Source: Nocardioides scoriae (GTDB lineage Bacteria; Actinomycetota; Actinomycetes; Propionibacteriales; Nocardioidaceae). Taken from it: 64,000 nucleotides of DNA. The notes beneath the pieces were generated by a model that was not told the DNA's origin, ran no database searches, and saw only the letters and a list, made by a program, of their open reading frames with translations. Both the position numbers and the translations under genes were made by a program. The stretch spans positions 3,994,483 to 4,058,482 of the forward strand of contig NZ_LT629757.1 in the NCBI RefSeq assembly GCF_900104965.1, written 5' to 3'. Of this stretch, positions 52,323-60,872 are shown piece after piece; the first letter of the stretch is position 1; every line of letters starts with the position of its first letter.

Positions 52323-53396
52323 GTGTCGCCGGGACGGCGCTCCCCCCACGACCGCCGCGAGCTGATCGACCTCCTCGAGGTCCACCTGATGGGGGAGGAG
52401 CCCACCCTCAGCGGCGCCGAGATCGCCGCCGAGGTCGGCATCCCGTACGCCGAGGCCCGCACCCGGTGGCGCTCCCTGGGCTTCACCGAGGTCGACCCCG
52501 ACGAGCCCGCCTTCACCCACCGCGACCTCGAGGCGCTGCGGCTGACCCAGCAGCTCGTCGAGCTCGGCGTGGTCGACGAGGAGGACCAGTCGGCCCTGGT
52601 ACGCACCATGGGGCGCAGCTTCGCCCGGCTGGCGGAGTGGCAGATGGGCCTGCTCGGCCGCGTGGTCGACGTCGACCGCATGGACGTCGAGGAGCTGCGC
52701 GCCGTCGTGGAGACCGTGACCCCGGCCGTCGAGGAGCTGCAGAGCTACGTCTGGCGCCGCCACACCCTCTCCGCCGCCTCCCGGCTGCTCCTGGCGCAGG
52801 CCGACGACGACGGGGCCCCGGACCAGTCCACTGCCGAGGACGACGGCACGGTCCTGGGCGTGGGCTTCGCCGACATCGTCGGCTACACCCGGCAGAGCCG
52901 CTCGCTCACCCGGCGCGAGATCGGCCGGATGGTCGACCACTTCGAGGGCCGCGCGCTCGAGGTCGTCACGGCCCACGGCGGTCGCATCATCAAGTCCATC
53001 GGCGACGAGATCCTCTTCGTGGCCGACCGGCCCGAGGAGCTGGCCCGGATCGGCCTGGAGCTGGTGGAGGCGGCCGAGCAGGACGACCGGTTCCCCGAGC
53101 TGCGGGTCGGCCTGGCCTGGGGGCCGGCGCTGGCCCGGTTCGGCGACGTCCTGGGGCCGGTGGTCAACATCGCCTCGCGGCTGACCTCGACCTCGCGTCC
53201 CGGGCGGGTGCTCGTCGACCGGGCGCTGGCCGACGAGGTCGAGCACGACGCGTCGTTCCGGCTGCGGCGGGTGCGGCGCACCTCGGTCAAGGGCTACCGC
53301 AAGCTCGAGCCGTGGGCGCTGCGGCGCGGTGACGCGCCGGACGACGACACGCCATCCGGCCCTCCCGCGCCCGACGAGGCCTCAGCCGAGCAGTAG
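52323..53396 (+). CDS. Class III adenylate cyclase, Rv1264-like
   Basis: The 357-residue protein has a C-terminal cyclase domain. The metal aspartates are in FADIVGYT (near residue 180) and KSIGDEILF (near 223), the substrate lysine is in IIKSIGDE, and the Asp and Asn/Arg are in GDVLGPVVNIASRL (near 275). The N-terminal 150 residues (RRELIDLLEVHL, then FTHRDLEALRLTQQLVELG and GRSFARLAEWQ) resemble the regulatory domain of the pH-sensitive mycobacterial cyclase Rv1264. No membrane helix is present. It is coupled to the cNMP-binding gene and overlaps the convergent LOG gene by 15 bp. Confidence 0.9.
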   Translation: MSPGRRSPHDRRELIDLLEVHLMGEEPTLSGAEIAAEVGIPYAEARTRWRSLGFTEVDPDEPAFTHRDLEALRLTQQLVELGVVDEEDQSALVRTMGRSFARLAEWQMGLLGRVVDVDRMDVEELRAVVETVTPAVEELQSYVWRRHTLSAASRLLLAQADDDGAPDQSTAEDDGTVLGVGFADIVGYTRQSRSLTRREIGRMVDHFEGRALEVVTAHGGRIIKSIGDEILFVADRPEELARIGLELVEAAEQDDRFPELRVGLAWGPALARFGDVLGPVVNIASRLTSTSRPGRVLVDRALADEVEHDASFRLRRVRRTSVKGYRKLEPWALRRGDAPDDDTPSGPPAPDEASAEQ

Positions 53397-54497
53397 CCCC
53401 GCCACCTGCGACGGGTCGTCGACCAGCGCCACGGCGTCGTGCATCGGCCGGTCGCGGGCCAGCGCCTGCAGCAGCGGCCAGACCGGCAGCGTGCGGGTCC
53501 AGTGCTCCTCGCCGACGAAGACCATGGGCGCGACGTCCTCGGCCGCGGCGTAGTAGTTGGCGCACGCCGCCTGGAAGACCTCCTGCACCGTGCCGGCCGC
53601 TCCCGGCAGGTAGACGATGCCGGCCCGGCACCGCTCCAGCAGGACGTCCTCGCGGATGGCGTTGCGGAAGTACTTCGCGTGCTCGGAGGCGAACACGTTG
53701 GGCGGCTCGTGCCCGTAGTGCCAGGTGGGGACCCCGACCGAGCGGCCGCTGTCGCCCAGGCCCTCGACCGCGTCGAGGCCGCAGCGGGCCCAGGCGGTGA
53801 CGTCGTCGGCGTACGTCGGCACCTGCGCCAGCCGCTCCAGCACCTCGTCGAGGACCGCGGCGTCGTGGTCGCCGAGCCGCGCCCCCAGGTTGGCCGCCTC
53901 CATCGCGCCCGGTCCACCGCCGGTCGCGACCGTGAGGCCCGCGGCGGCGAGGGCGTGCGCGAGCCGGGCGGCGGCGGCGTACGACGGGTGGGTGCGGTCG
54001 ACGGCGTGGCCGCCCATCAGCCCGACCACCCGCCGGTCGCGCAGCCGCTCCTCCAGCGCGTCGTCGACCGACGAGTCGTGGATGGCCATGGCCAGCTGGT
54101 CGCGGACCCGGCCGCGGTGCAGCCGCTGCGACCAGGCGTAGACCCGGGCGTCGGGGGTGGCGGCGTACCCCTGCTCCAGGCCGGCGAAGAGCTCGTCGGG
54201 ACGGTAGAGGTGGGGCCGCCACGGGTCGAAGGGCACGTCGGGCACCGAGGGGAAGAGCAGCGCTCCGCCCTCGCGCAGGTGCGTGGCCAGCGCGTCCGAC
54301 ATCCGCGAGCCCAGGACCAGCGCCCCGTGGGGGTCGAGCGAGAGCAGCTCGGCCTCGTGGCCGGTGAGGTCGACGTCCTGGACCTGCCAGCCCGCCAGCG
54401 GGTGGGGGCGGTCGGAGGCGAGGGCGCGGCGCACGGCCCCGTCGAGCTCCTCGACCGACTCGATCTCGTGGTGGTGCCGGCTGGATCCGCTTCTCAC
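53382..54497 (-). CDS. LOG family protein (Rossmann nucleotide-binding, lysine decarboxylase-like)
   Basis: The 371-residue protein has an N-terminal domain of about 180 residues and a C-terminal LOG-like Rossmann domain. GLMGGHAVDR, TGGGPGAMEAANLGA (near residue 195) and PGAAGTVQEVFQ (near 310), the PGGxGTxxE-type motif, are seen. LOG proteins free cytokinin-type bases from nucleotides, but this long variant is of unknown function. GTG 54497 gives the best N terminus; CATGAT lies 6 nt upstream. Its 3' end overlaps the cyclase gene by 15 bp. Confidence 0.83.
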   Translation of the reverse strand: MRSGSSRHHHEIESVEELDGAVRRALASDRPHPLAGWQVQDVDLTGHEAELLSLDPHGALVLGSRMSDALATHLREGGALLFPSVPDVPFDPWRPHLYRPDELFAGLEQGYAATPDARVYAWSQRLHRGRVRDQLAMAIHDSSVDDALEERLRDRRVVGLMGGHAVDRTHPSYAAAARLAHALAAAGLTVATGGGPGAMEAANLGARLGDHDAAVLDEVLERLAQVPTYADDVTAWARCGLDAVEGLGDSGRSVGVPTWHYGHEPPNVFASEHAKYFRNAIREDVLLERCRAGIVYLPGAAGTVQEVFQAACANYYAAAEDVAPMVFVGEEHWTRTLPVWPLLQALARDRPMHDAVALVDDPSQVAGLLLG

Positions 54498-54550
54498 CGC
54501 GCCATCATGGCGGGTGGGGCGGCAGGGTCGGCCCGGTGGATCCGCCGGCC

Positions 54551-55102
54551 TCAGCAGGAGGCGGGGAGCCGCGCGCCCTTCTTCAGGAAGCGGGGCTTGC
54601 ACAGCACGGTGACGCCGCGCGAGGCGGTCACGTCCTCGCCCTTGGAGACGTACCAGCCGCCGGCGTCGTCGGTCGCGCGGGTGGCGATGGTCACGGCGAC
54701 CTTGGCCGCACCGGCGCGGGGGTCGGCGGCGGCCGGGTCGGCGTACCCGCTGCGCTGGAGGGTGACGGTGCGGGTGACCGGCTGGCCGGTGCAGGTCGCG
54801 GCGAGCAGGCCGCCGGTGTCGCTGCGGTAGCCCGCGACGTAGCCGGCGCGCTGGCCCTGGGCCAGGCTCGCCTGCAGGTAGTGGACGGTGCCGTCGGGGG
54901 CAGGGGTGTCGGTGCAGGTGTAGGTCACGTCGACGCGCATCGTCGTGCTGCTCGTCCAGGCGACGCGGGCCCCGACCGAGGAGATCGTGGTCGTCGGCGC
55001 GGGCGCCGGGGCGGGCTCGACGGCGAGGGCGGCCGACGGCGCGGCGACGACCGCCGAGGCGAGGGTGAGGGCGACGGCGATGCCGGTGACGTGACGCTTC
55101 AT
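54551..55102 (-). CDS. Secreted hypothetical protein
   Basis: The 183-residue protein has a clear signal peptide (MKRH, then hydrophobic residues 5-25, Ala-rich end). A Thr/Val-rich beta-type mature part with four cysteines (YTCTD, ATCTG, VLCKP and C-terminal ASC) could form two disulfides. No domain is recognised. AGGAAACG precedes the ATG. It diverges from the gene at 55213; the 110-nt region between them holds two ACTAGT hexamers 19 bp apart. Confidence 0.72.
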   Translation of the reverse strand: MKRHVTGIAVALTLASAVVAAPSAALAVEPAPAPAPTTTISSVGARVAWTSSTTMRVDVTYTCTDTPAPDGTVHYLQASLAQGQRAGYVAGYRSDTGGLLAATCTGQPVTRTVTLQRSGYADPAAADPRAGAAKVAVTIATRATDDAGGWYVSKGEDVTASRGVTVLCKPRFLKKGARLPASC

Positions 55103-55212
55103 GGAACGTTTCCTCCCGTGTGCTGCTGGCGATACCCAGCGTGGCGGTGAGTCCGTAAAGCGGCAACTAGTACGACATAGGGTGACTAGTCCACCTCCCC
55201 TAGATTGGGCGT

Positions 55213-55788
55213 ATGACCCCGAACCTCAGCTTCCTCCTGCTGGACTCCGCGGTGATCGCCGGACGGGCCGAGGACCCCTTCCTGCTCGGGTCGGCGCCCT
55301 GGACGCACGCGCGGCTGCTCGAGGAGGTGGCCGCCCTGGGCGGCGTGCTCCGTCACCTCGGGGTCGAGCCCGGCGTGACGGTGCCGGTGCGGATGGCCGG
55401 CGAGCACGACCTGGAGGCGGTCGTCGTGGCCCTCGCCGTGGCCCGGATCGGCGGTGTGGTGACCCGCGAGGTCGACCCCGCGGCACCCGTCGTGGTGACC
55501 TCGGCGTCCGAGCCCGCGCCCGCCGCGGTGGAGGTGCCCGGGGCGGACGACGGCGTCGGCGGGCAGGTGCGGCTGGTGCGCGCGGCCCCGGGGGAGCAGG
55601 CCGCCGAGCCCGACCTCGACTGGGGCGTGATGCTGCGCGCCGGGCGCACCGACCCGGCCGCGGCCGCGGTGCTGGACCCCGGGTCGGCGTACGCCCCGGG
55701 CACGACGCTGGCCGCCCAGCTGGAGGCGGTCGCGGCGACACGGGCGCCGTACGTCCCGGCCGAGCTGAGGCGGCTGCTGCAGGTCTGA
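55213..55788 (+). CDS. Stand-alone ANL-type (acyl-CoA synthetase-like) N-terminal fragment
   Basis: The 191-residue protein resembles only the first part of AMP-binding enzymes: WTHARLLEEVAALGGVLRHLG and VEPGVTVPVRMAGEHDLEAVVVAL (residues 31-75), then a short mixed region. The AMP-binding P-loop and the catalytic lysine domain are absent. It could be a member of the TIGR03089-like actinobacterial family or a decayed fragment; codon use looks intact and there is no internal stop. TAGATT ends 6 nt before the ATG, suggesting leaderless expression. The aldehyde dehydrogenase follows after 57 nt. Confidence 0.62.
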   Translation: MTPNLSFLLLDSAVIAGRAEDPFLLGSAPWTHARLLEEVAALGGVLRHLGVEPGVTVPVRMAGEHDLEAVVVALAVARIGGVVTREVDPAAPVVVTSASEPAPAAVEVPGADDGVGGQVRLVRAAPGEQAAEPDLDWGVMLRAGRTDPAAAAVLDPGSAYAPGTTLAAQLEAVAATRAPYVPAELRRLLQV

Positions 55789-55845
55789 CCGGGGGTCCCT
55801 AGGGTGGCGGGTGGACCGACCGCCCCCTGGAGACGAGGACCTGGC

Positions 55846-57312
55846 ATGAGCACCCACCCCGACGCACGACGAGTCCTCGACGACGCCCCCACGCAGCTCT
55901 ACGTCGGCGGGAGCTGGCGAGACGCCGACGGGGGCGCGACCATGCCCGTCGAGGACCCCGCCACGGGCGAGGAGCTGTGCCGGGTGGCCGACGCCTCGGT
56001 CGCCGACGGCCGGGCGGCGCTCGACGCCGCGGTGGCCGCGCAGGCCGACTGGCGCGGCGTACCTCCTCAGGAGCGGTCGGAGATCCTGCACCGCGCGTTC
56101 GTGCTGATGCAGGAGCGCAGCGACGACCTCGCCCTGCTGATGACCCTCGAGATGGGCAAGTCGCTGGCGGAGTCCAAGGGCGAGATCGCCTACGCCGCGG
56201 AGTTCTTCCGCTGGTTCTCCGGCGAGGCGCTGCGCATCGACGGCTACTTCAAGCAGGCCGCCAACGGCCAGAGCCGCGTGCTGGTGATGAAGCAGCCGGT
56301 CGGCCCGTGCCTGTTCATCACGCCGTGGAACTTCCCGGCCGCGATGGGCACCCGCAAGATCGGGCCCGCCATCGCCGCCGGCTGCACGATGGTGGTCAAG
56401 CCCGCCGAGCAGACGCCGCTGTCGATGCTGGCGCTGGCCCGGCTGCTCGAGGACGCCGGCCTGCCCGCGGGCGTGCTCAACGTGGTGCCGACCAGCTCCT
56501 CGGCCGACCTGGCCGCCCCGCTCATCAGCGACCCCCGGCTGCGCAAGCTGAGCTTCACCGGCTCCACCGAGGTCGGCCGCACGCTCATCTCCCAGGCCTC
56601 CGAGCAGGTGCTCAAGGTGTCGATGGAGCTCGGTGGCAACGCGCCGTTCGTGGTCTTCGAGGACGCCGACCTCGACGCCGCGGTCGACCAGGCGATGGTG
56701 GCCAAGATGCGCAACATGGGCGAGGCCTGCACCTCGGCCAACCGCTTCCACGTGCAGGACACCGTCGCCGAGGAGTTCGCCGCCAAGCTGGCCGACCGGA
56801 TGCGGGCCCTCACCCTGGGCCACGGCGCCGACGAGGGCACCGACATCGGTCCCCTCATCGACGCCGACCAGCGCGGCAAGGTCACCGAGCTGGTCGACGA
56901 CGCCGTGGCGAAGGGCGCCACCGCCGTCGTGGGCGGCGGGGTGCGCGAGGGCGCCGGCTACTTCTTCGAGCCGACCGTGCTCACCGGCGTCACCGCCGAC
57001 GCCCGGCTGCTCAAGGAGGAGATCTTCGGGCCGGTCGCCCCGATCGCGACCTTCCACGACGAGGCCGAGGCGATCGCCGCGGCCAACGACACGGAGTTCG
57101 GCCTGGTCTCCTACCTGTTCACCCGCGACCTGTCCCGCGCGCTGCGGGTCAGCGAGGCCCTCGAGACCGGCATGATCGGCCTCAACCAGGGCCTGGTCTC
57201 CAACGCCGGCGCGCCCTTCGGCGGCGTCAAGCAGTCGGGCCTGGGTCGCGAGGGCGGCAACGAGGGCCTCGCGGAGTACCTCGAGACCAAGTACGTCGCC
57301 GTCAAGCTCTGA
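55846..57312 (+). CDS. gabD: NAD(P)-dependent succinate-semialdehyde dehydrogenase
   Basis: The 488-residue aldehyde dehydrogenase has the cofactor-binding TPWNFPAAMGTRKIGPAIAAG near residues 166-186. The catalytic Glu is in MELGGNAPFVVFEDAD (near 263) and the nucleophile Cys in NMGEACTSANRF (near 297). FGLVSYLFTRDLSRAL and GMIGLNQGLVSNAGAPFGGVKQSG match the GabD subfamily, which oxidises succinate semialdehyde to succinate. The aldehyde could also be another short-chain semialdehyde. ATG 55846 follows GACGAGGACC. A CCCCGC-GA-GCGGGG hairpin lies just after the stop. Confidence 0.88.
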   Translation: MSTHPDARRVLDDAPTQLYVGGSWRDADGGATMPVEDPATGEELCRVADASVADGRAALDAAVAAQADWRGVPPQERSEILHRAFVLMQERSDDLALLMTLEMGKSLAESKGEIAYAAEFFRWFSGEALRIDGYFKQAANGQSRVLVMKQPVGPCLFITPWNFPAAMGTRKIGPAIAAGCTMVVKPAEQTPLSMLALARLLEDAGLPAGVLNVVPTSSSADLAAPLISDPRLRKLSFTGSTEVGRTLISQASEQVLKVSMELGGNAPFVVFEDADLDAAVDQAMVAKMRNMGEACTSANRFHVQDTVAEEFAAKLADRMRALTLGHGADEGTDIGPLIDADQRGKVTELVDDAVAKGATAVVGGGVREGAGYFFEPTVLTGVTADARLLKEEIFGPVAPIATFHDEAEAIAAANDTEFGLVSYLFTRDLSRALRVSEALETGMIGLNQGLVSNAGAPFGGVKQSGLGREGGNEGLAEYLETKYVAVKL

Positions 57313-57326
57313 CCCCGCGAGCGGGG
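57313..57326 (+). terminator. Short GC hairpin directly after the aldehyde dehydrogenase
   Basis: CCCCGC-GA-GCGGGG begins at the base after the stop codon. The 2-nt loop is tight, and no U tract follows, so this is a weak terminator candidate. Confidence 0.4.
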
Positions 57327-57329
57327 CTA

Positions 57330-57420
57330 TCGCCGAGCGGGCGATCGCGACACGCCTGAGGTCGCCGAGCGGGCGATCGCGACACGCCTGAGGTCGCCGA
57401 GCGGGCGATCTCGACACGCC
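57330..57420. repeat. Tandem array A: 32-bp unit, two full copies and a partial third
   Basis: Two identical 32-bp units (57330-57361, 57362-57393) and a 27-bp third (57394-57420) with one difference. The unit begins TCGCCGAGCGGGCGATCGCG. On the opposite strand it is related (22 of 32 positions) to array B, so the two arrays are inverted relatives. I see no gene here. Confidence 0.9.
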
Positions 57421-57425
57421 CCGGC

Positions 57426-57457
57426 CCTCGGTCCCCGAGGAGGTCGCCCTGGCGACC
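57426..57457. repeat. REP-like double palindrome between the two arrays
   Basis: CCTCGG-TCC-CCGAGG (57426-57440) is followed directly by GGTCGCC-CT-GGCGACC (57442-57457). Sequences of the GGTCGCC/GGCGACC kind are, to my recollection, dispersed repeats in several actinobacterial genomes. Confidence 0.65.
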
Positions 57458-57520
57458 GTCTCGAGGGGTCCGGCTCCGAGACAGGACTCCTTCCTTCCTC
57501 AGCCACCGACAGCGGGTCAC

Positions 57521-57736
57521 GGCGTACGACGACGGCCCGGTCGGCGGGGTTCGGCGTACGTCGATCGCCCGGTCGGCGGGGTGCGGCGTACGACGATCGC
57601 CCGGTCGGCGGGGTGCGGCGTACGAGAATCGCCCGGTCGGCGGGGTGCGGCGTACGACGATCGCCCGGTCGGCGGGGTTCGGCGTACGACGATCGCCCGC
57701 TCGGCGGGGTGCGGCGTACGACGATCGCCCGGTCGG
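57521..57736. repeat. Tandem array B: seven 32-bp units
   Basis: Units begin with GGCGTACG at 57521, 57553, 57585, 57617, 57649, 57681 and 57713, exactly 32 bp apart; the last is cut short at about 57736. Units differ at a few positions. No spacers separate them, so this is not a CRISPR. Together with array A and the palindromes it fills the 434-nt gap between the aldehyde dehydrogenase and the SDR gene; the stretch 57471-57520 shows nothing I recognise. Confidence 0.92.
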
Positions 57737-57746
57737 GGCCACCCGG

Positions 57747-58559
57747 TCAGCGCGGGAGGCGGCGGCGGGAGGCGAGCTCGAAGGCGGGGCCCACGACGCG
57801 GTCCCAGATCGGCGGGGCGAGGTTGAAGGCCAGGAGCATCAGGTAGTTGCTCCAGGCCGTCTGCACCGAGCGCGAGGGCGTCCGGCCGCCGTGGGCGTGG
57901 CGCAGCACCGCGCGGGCGGCCCGCTCGGGCGAGATGGTGGGCGGCGGGGGCGTGTTGACGCCGCCGGCCGAGTCGAGGGCGCTGCCGTAGATCGGGGTGT
58001 CGACGCTGCCCGGGGCGACGTGGACGATCCGCACGCCCGGCACGTCGAGGTTCTCGATGTGGAGCTGGCGTGCCAGGGCGCGCACGCCCCACTTGCTGAC
58101 GACGTACGGCGTCATCTCCGGCACGTTGATGTGGCCCAGGAGCGAGCCGACCAGCACCAGGGTGCCGCTGCCCTGCCCCCGGAGGACGGGCACGACGTGG
58201 CGCGCGACGTTGGCCGCGCCCAGCAGGTTGGTCGAGACCACCGAGTCGAAGTCCTCGGGGGTGGTGTCCTCGGTGCGGCCGTAGCTGACCACGCCCGCGC
58301 AGTGCAGCACGGCGTCGAGGTGGCCGCGCTCGCGCAGCGCCTGCTCGACGGCCTCCGCGACGGCGTCGTCGTCGGCGACGTCGGCGACCAGCACGGTCGC
58401 GCCGGCGGCGCCGGCCGCGAGGCACTCCTCGGCGACCTCCTCGAGCACCTCCTTGCGCCGCGCGAGCAGCGCGACGTGGTCGCCCTCGGCGGCGGCCTGG
58501 AGGGCGGTGGCCCGGCCGATGCCGCTCGAGGCTCCGGTGATGATGACGGTCCTGCTCAT
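57747..58559 (-). CDS. Short-chain dehydrogenase/reductase
   Basis: The 270-residue protein has the cofactor motif TGASSGIGRA near residues 8-17. HCAGVVSYG follows, and the catalytic Ser and YxxxK are in VGSLLGHINVPEMTPYVVSK (near 137-156). The C-terminal extension with DTPIY, PPPPTISPE and WDRVVGPAFELASRRR is shared with the divergent SDR at 58592, so they are paralogues. Substrate is unknown. Its 3' end lies 10 nt from repeat array B. Confidence 0.88.
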   Translation of the reverse strand: MSRTVIITGASSGIGRATALQAAAEGDHVALLARRKEVLEEVAEECLAAGAAGATVLVADVADDDAVAEAVEQALRERGHLDAVLHCAGVVSYGRTEDTTPEDFDSVVSTNLLGAANVARHVVPVLRGQGSGTLVLVGSLLGHINVPEMTPYVVSKWGVRALARQLHIENLDVPGVRIVHVAPGSVDTPIYGSALDSAGGVNTPPPPTISPERAARAVLRHAHGGRTPSRSVQTAWSNYLMLLAFNLAPPIWDRVVGPAFELASRRRLPR

Positions 58560-58591
58560 GGGGTGACCTCTGCGTCCGTAGGGTGGTGGGG

Positions 58592-59521
58592 ATGACGACG
58601 ACGACGATCGACCGAGTGGTGATGGTCGTCGGGGCGACCTCCGGGATCGGCCTCGCGGTCGCCGAGCAGGCGAGCGGGAGGGGCGAGACCGTCGTGGTCG
58701 TCGCCCGCGATCCGGGGAGGGTCGAGGAGGTCGCGGCGGGGCTGCCCGGCGAGGCGCTCGGGATCGCCCTCGACGTGGTCGACGGGGAGGCGGTGCACGC
58801 CGCCGTCGAGACCGTGGTGCGCCGCTTCGGCCGTCTGGACGCCGTGGTGACGACCGCCCAGGTGATGGCCTACGGCGACGTGGAGCAGGTGCCGCCGGAG
58901 ATCGTGCAGCGGGTCGTGGACACCGCCGTGATGGGCACCCACCACCTCGCCCGCGCCGTGCTGCCGGTCTTCCGGTCGCAGGGCGGCGGCACGCTGGTGG
59001 TGGTGAGCTCGCTGCTCGCGGAGATCGCGGTGCCGCGGATGGGGATCTACAGCGCGGCCAAGTGGGGCCAGCTGGGGCTCGTGCGCTCGCTGCAGGCCGA
59101 GGTCCGCCACGAGCGCGACCTGCACGTCTGCCTGGTGCTGCCGGGGGCGATCGACACCCCGATCTACCACCAGGCCGCGACGTACGGCGGCAGCCGTGGC
59201 TCGGCCCCGCCGCCGGTCATCAGCCCCGAGTCGGTGGCCCGGACCTGCCTGGCGATGCTCGAGCGTCCCCGTCGACTGGTCCACGCCGGGCCGGTCAACC
59301 GGCTCGCGGTGATCGGCTTCCGGGCGATGCCGTGGGTCTACGACCGGGTGGCGCGTCCCATGGTCGACCTGGTGGCCCTGCGCGGACCCGCCGCCGAACC
59401 CTCCGCGGGCAACGTGCTGGAGCCGCTGCCGCGGCGCGAGGGCCTCAACGGCGGCTGGACCTTCGTGGGCCGGCTGCGCCGTGCCGACGGCCGGGCGCGC
59501 TGGCGACGCCGGTCGCGCTGA
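58592..59521 (+). CDS. Short-chain dehydrogenase/reductase (paralogue of the divergent gene)
   Basis: The 309-residue protein has [14 protein letters not shown] near residues 14-27, and the catalytic segment [21 protein letters not shown] (near 138-158) in two parts around the YSAAK. The C-terminal part has [13 protein letters not shown] and [15 protein letters not shown], parallel to the neighbouring SDR. The last 40 residues are basic. TAGGGT ends 7 nt before the ATG, suggesting leaderless expression. Only 32 nt separate it from the divergent SDR. Confidence 0.87.
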   Translation: MTTTTIDRVVMVVGATSGIGLAVAEQASGRGETVVVVARDPGRVEEVAAGLPGEALGIALDVVDGEAVHAAVETVVRRFGRLDAVVTTAQVMAYGDVEQVPPEIVQRVVDTAVMGTHHLARAVLPVFRSQGGGTLVVVSSLLAEIAVPRMGIYSAAKWGQLGLVRSLQAEVRHERDLHVCLVLPGAIDTPIYHQAATYGGSRGSAPPPVISPESVARTCLAMLERPRRLVHAGPVNRLAVIGFRAMPWVYDRVARPMVDLVALRGPAAEPSAGNVLEPLPRREGLNGGWTFVGRLRRADGRARWRRRSR

Positions 59522-59534
59522 GCGCGGTGCCGGC

Positions 59535-59567
59535 GGCAGGACCGGCGCCAGCCGGGGCTGGCCTGCC
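59535..59567 (+). terminator. Possible hairpin after the second SDR gene
   Basis: GGCAGG and CCAGCC pair with GGCTGG and CCTGCC with a 7-nt bulge on one side. It lies 14 nt after the SDR stop and 170 nt before dxr. The bulge makes this uncertain. Confidence 0.35.
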
Positions 59568-59738
59568 GGGTGGGGAAGGTGCGTCATCGGTGCTCCGGTC
59601 GCGTCTGGGGCCACGGGTCGAAGCGGGGCACCTCCGAGCGTAGCCAGGCGCCCGCAACGCCCGGTCCGCCCGCGGGCCGCGCGACGCGGGTCCGGCGGGG
59701 TGCCGGGGACGCTCAGGCAGCGCTGCGATGATGCGCGG

Positions 59739-60872
59739 GTGAGCAAGCGCCGCGACGTCGTCATCCTGGGCTCGACCGGGTCGATCGGGACCCAGGCCCT
59801 CGACGTGGTGCGGGCGGCGCCCGAGCGCTTCCGCGTGGTCGCGCTGACCGCCGGGGGCAGCCAGCCGGAGCTCTTCGAGCAGCAGGTCGCGGAGTTCGCC
59901 CCCGCCTTCTCCGGGCTCGGGGAGGACGCCTCCGTCGAGGCCGCGTCCCTGGCCTGCGACGTCGTGCTCAACGGCATCACGGGTGCGGTCGGGCTGCGGC
60001 CCACCGTCGCCGCGCTGGAGGCCGGGTCGGTGCTGGCGCTGGCCAACAAGGAGTCGCTCATCATCGGCGGCCCGGTCGTGACCGACCTGGCGGCGCCCGG
60101 CCAGATCGTGCCGGTGGACAGCGAGCACAGCGCCCTGGCGCAGTGCCTGCGCGGCGGGACCGCCGCAGAGGTGCGCCGCCTCGTGCTCACCGCCAGCGGG
60201 GGTCCCTTCCGGGGGCGCACCCGCGAGCAGCTGGCCGAGGTCACCCCCGAGCAGGCGCTGGACCACCCGACCTGGGCCATGGGCCCGGTCGTGACCATCA
60301 ACTCCGCGACCCTGGTCAACAAGGGGCTGGAGGTGATCGAGGCGCACCTGCTCTTCGACGTGCCGTACGCCGACATCGAGGTCGTCGTGCACCCCACGAG
60401 CGTCGTGCACTCGATGGTGGAGTTCACCGACGGCTCGACGCTGGCGCAGGCCAGCCCGCCGACGATGCTGATCCCGATCGCCCTCGGCCTGGCCTGGCCC
60501 GACCGGGTGCCCGGCACGGCCCCGGCCGTCGACTGGACCCGACCGCAGACCTGGGACTTCCACCCCCTCGACCACGACGCCTTCCCGGCCGTCCGGCTGG
60601 CCCGGCGCGCCGGCGAGCGGGGCGGCACCGCCCCTGCGGTCTACAACGCGGCCAACGAGGTCTGCGTCGAGGCGTTCCGCACCGGCCGGCTGCCGTTCGT
60701 GGCGATCGTGGACACGATCGGCGAGGTGCTCGCCGCCCACGACGTACGCTCGGGATCGGCCGACGCGCCCACCCCCACCGGGCCGCAGCGGCTCACCGTC
60801 GAGGACGTCCTGGCCGCCGACCGGTGGGCCCGGGACCACACCGCGAGCCTGCTGGAGGGCACCACCCGATGA
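59739..60872 (+). CDS. dxr: 1-deoxy-D-xylulose 5-phosphate reductoisomerase
   Basis: Dxr (IspC) converts DXP to MEP, the first committed step of the MEP isoprenoid pathway. The 377-residue protein has the NADPH motif [15 protein letters not shown] near residues 8-22, [12 protein letters not shown] near 98, [13 protein letters not shown] near 126, and ASGGPFRG with HPTWAMG near 153-190. GTG 59739 follows GATGAT by 6 nt. Its stop overlaps the protease gene by 4 nt; dxr-rip1-ispG is a conserved actinobacterial unit. Confidence 0.96.
   Translation: MSKRRDVVILGSTGSIGTQALDVVRAAPERFRVVALTAGGSQPELFEQQVAEFAPAFSGLGEDASVEAASLACDVVLNGITGAVGLRPTVAALEAGSVLALANKESLIIGGPVVTDLAAPGQIVPVDSEHSALAQCLRGGTAAEVRRLVLTASGGPFRGRTREQLAEVTPEQALDHPTWAMGPVVTINSATLVNKGLEVIEAHLLFDVPYADIEVVVHPTSVVHSMVEFTDGSTLAQASPPTMLIPIALGLAWPDRVPGTAPAVDWTRPQTWDFHPLDHDAFPAVRLARRAGERGGTAPAVYNAANEVCVEAFRTGRLPFVAIVDTIGEVLAAHDVRSGSADAPTPTGPQRLTVEDVLAADRWARDHTASLLEGTTR

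Noticed and set aside
57471..57520. tRNA or small RNA gene in the repeat gap
   Set aside because: No cloverleaf or promoter-terminator pair could be found by eye.
57521..57736. CRISPR array
   Set aside because: The 32-bp units abut without unique spacers and no cas genes are present.
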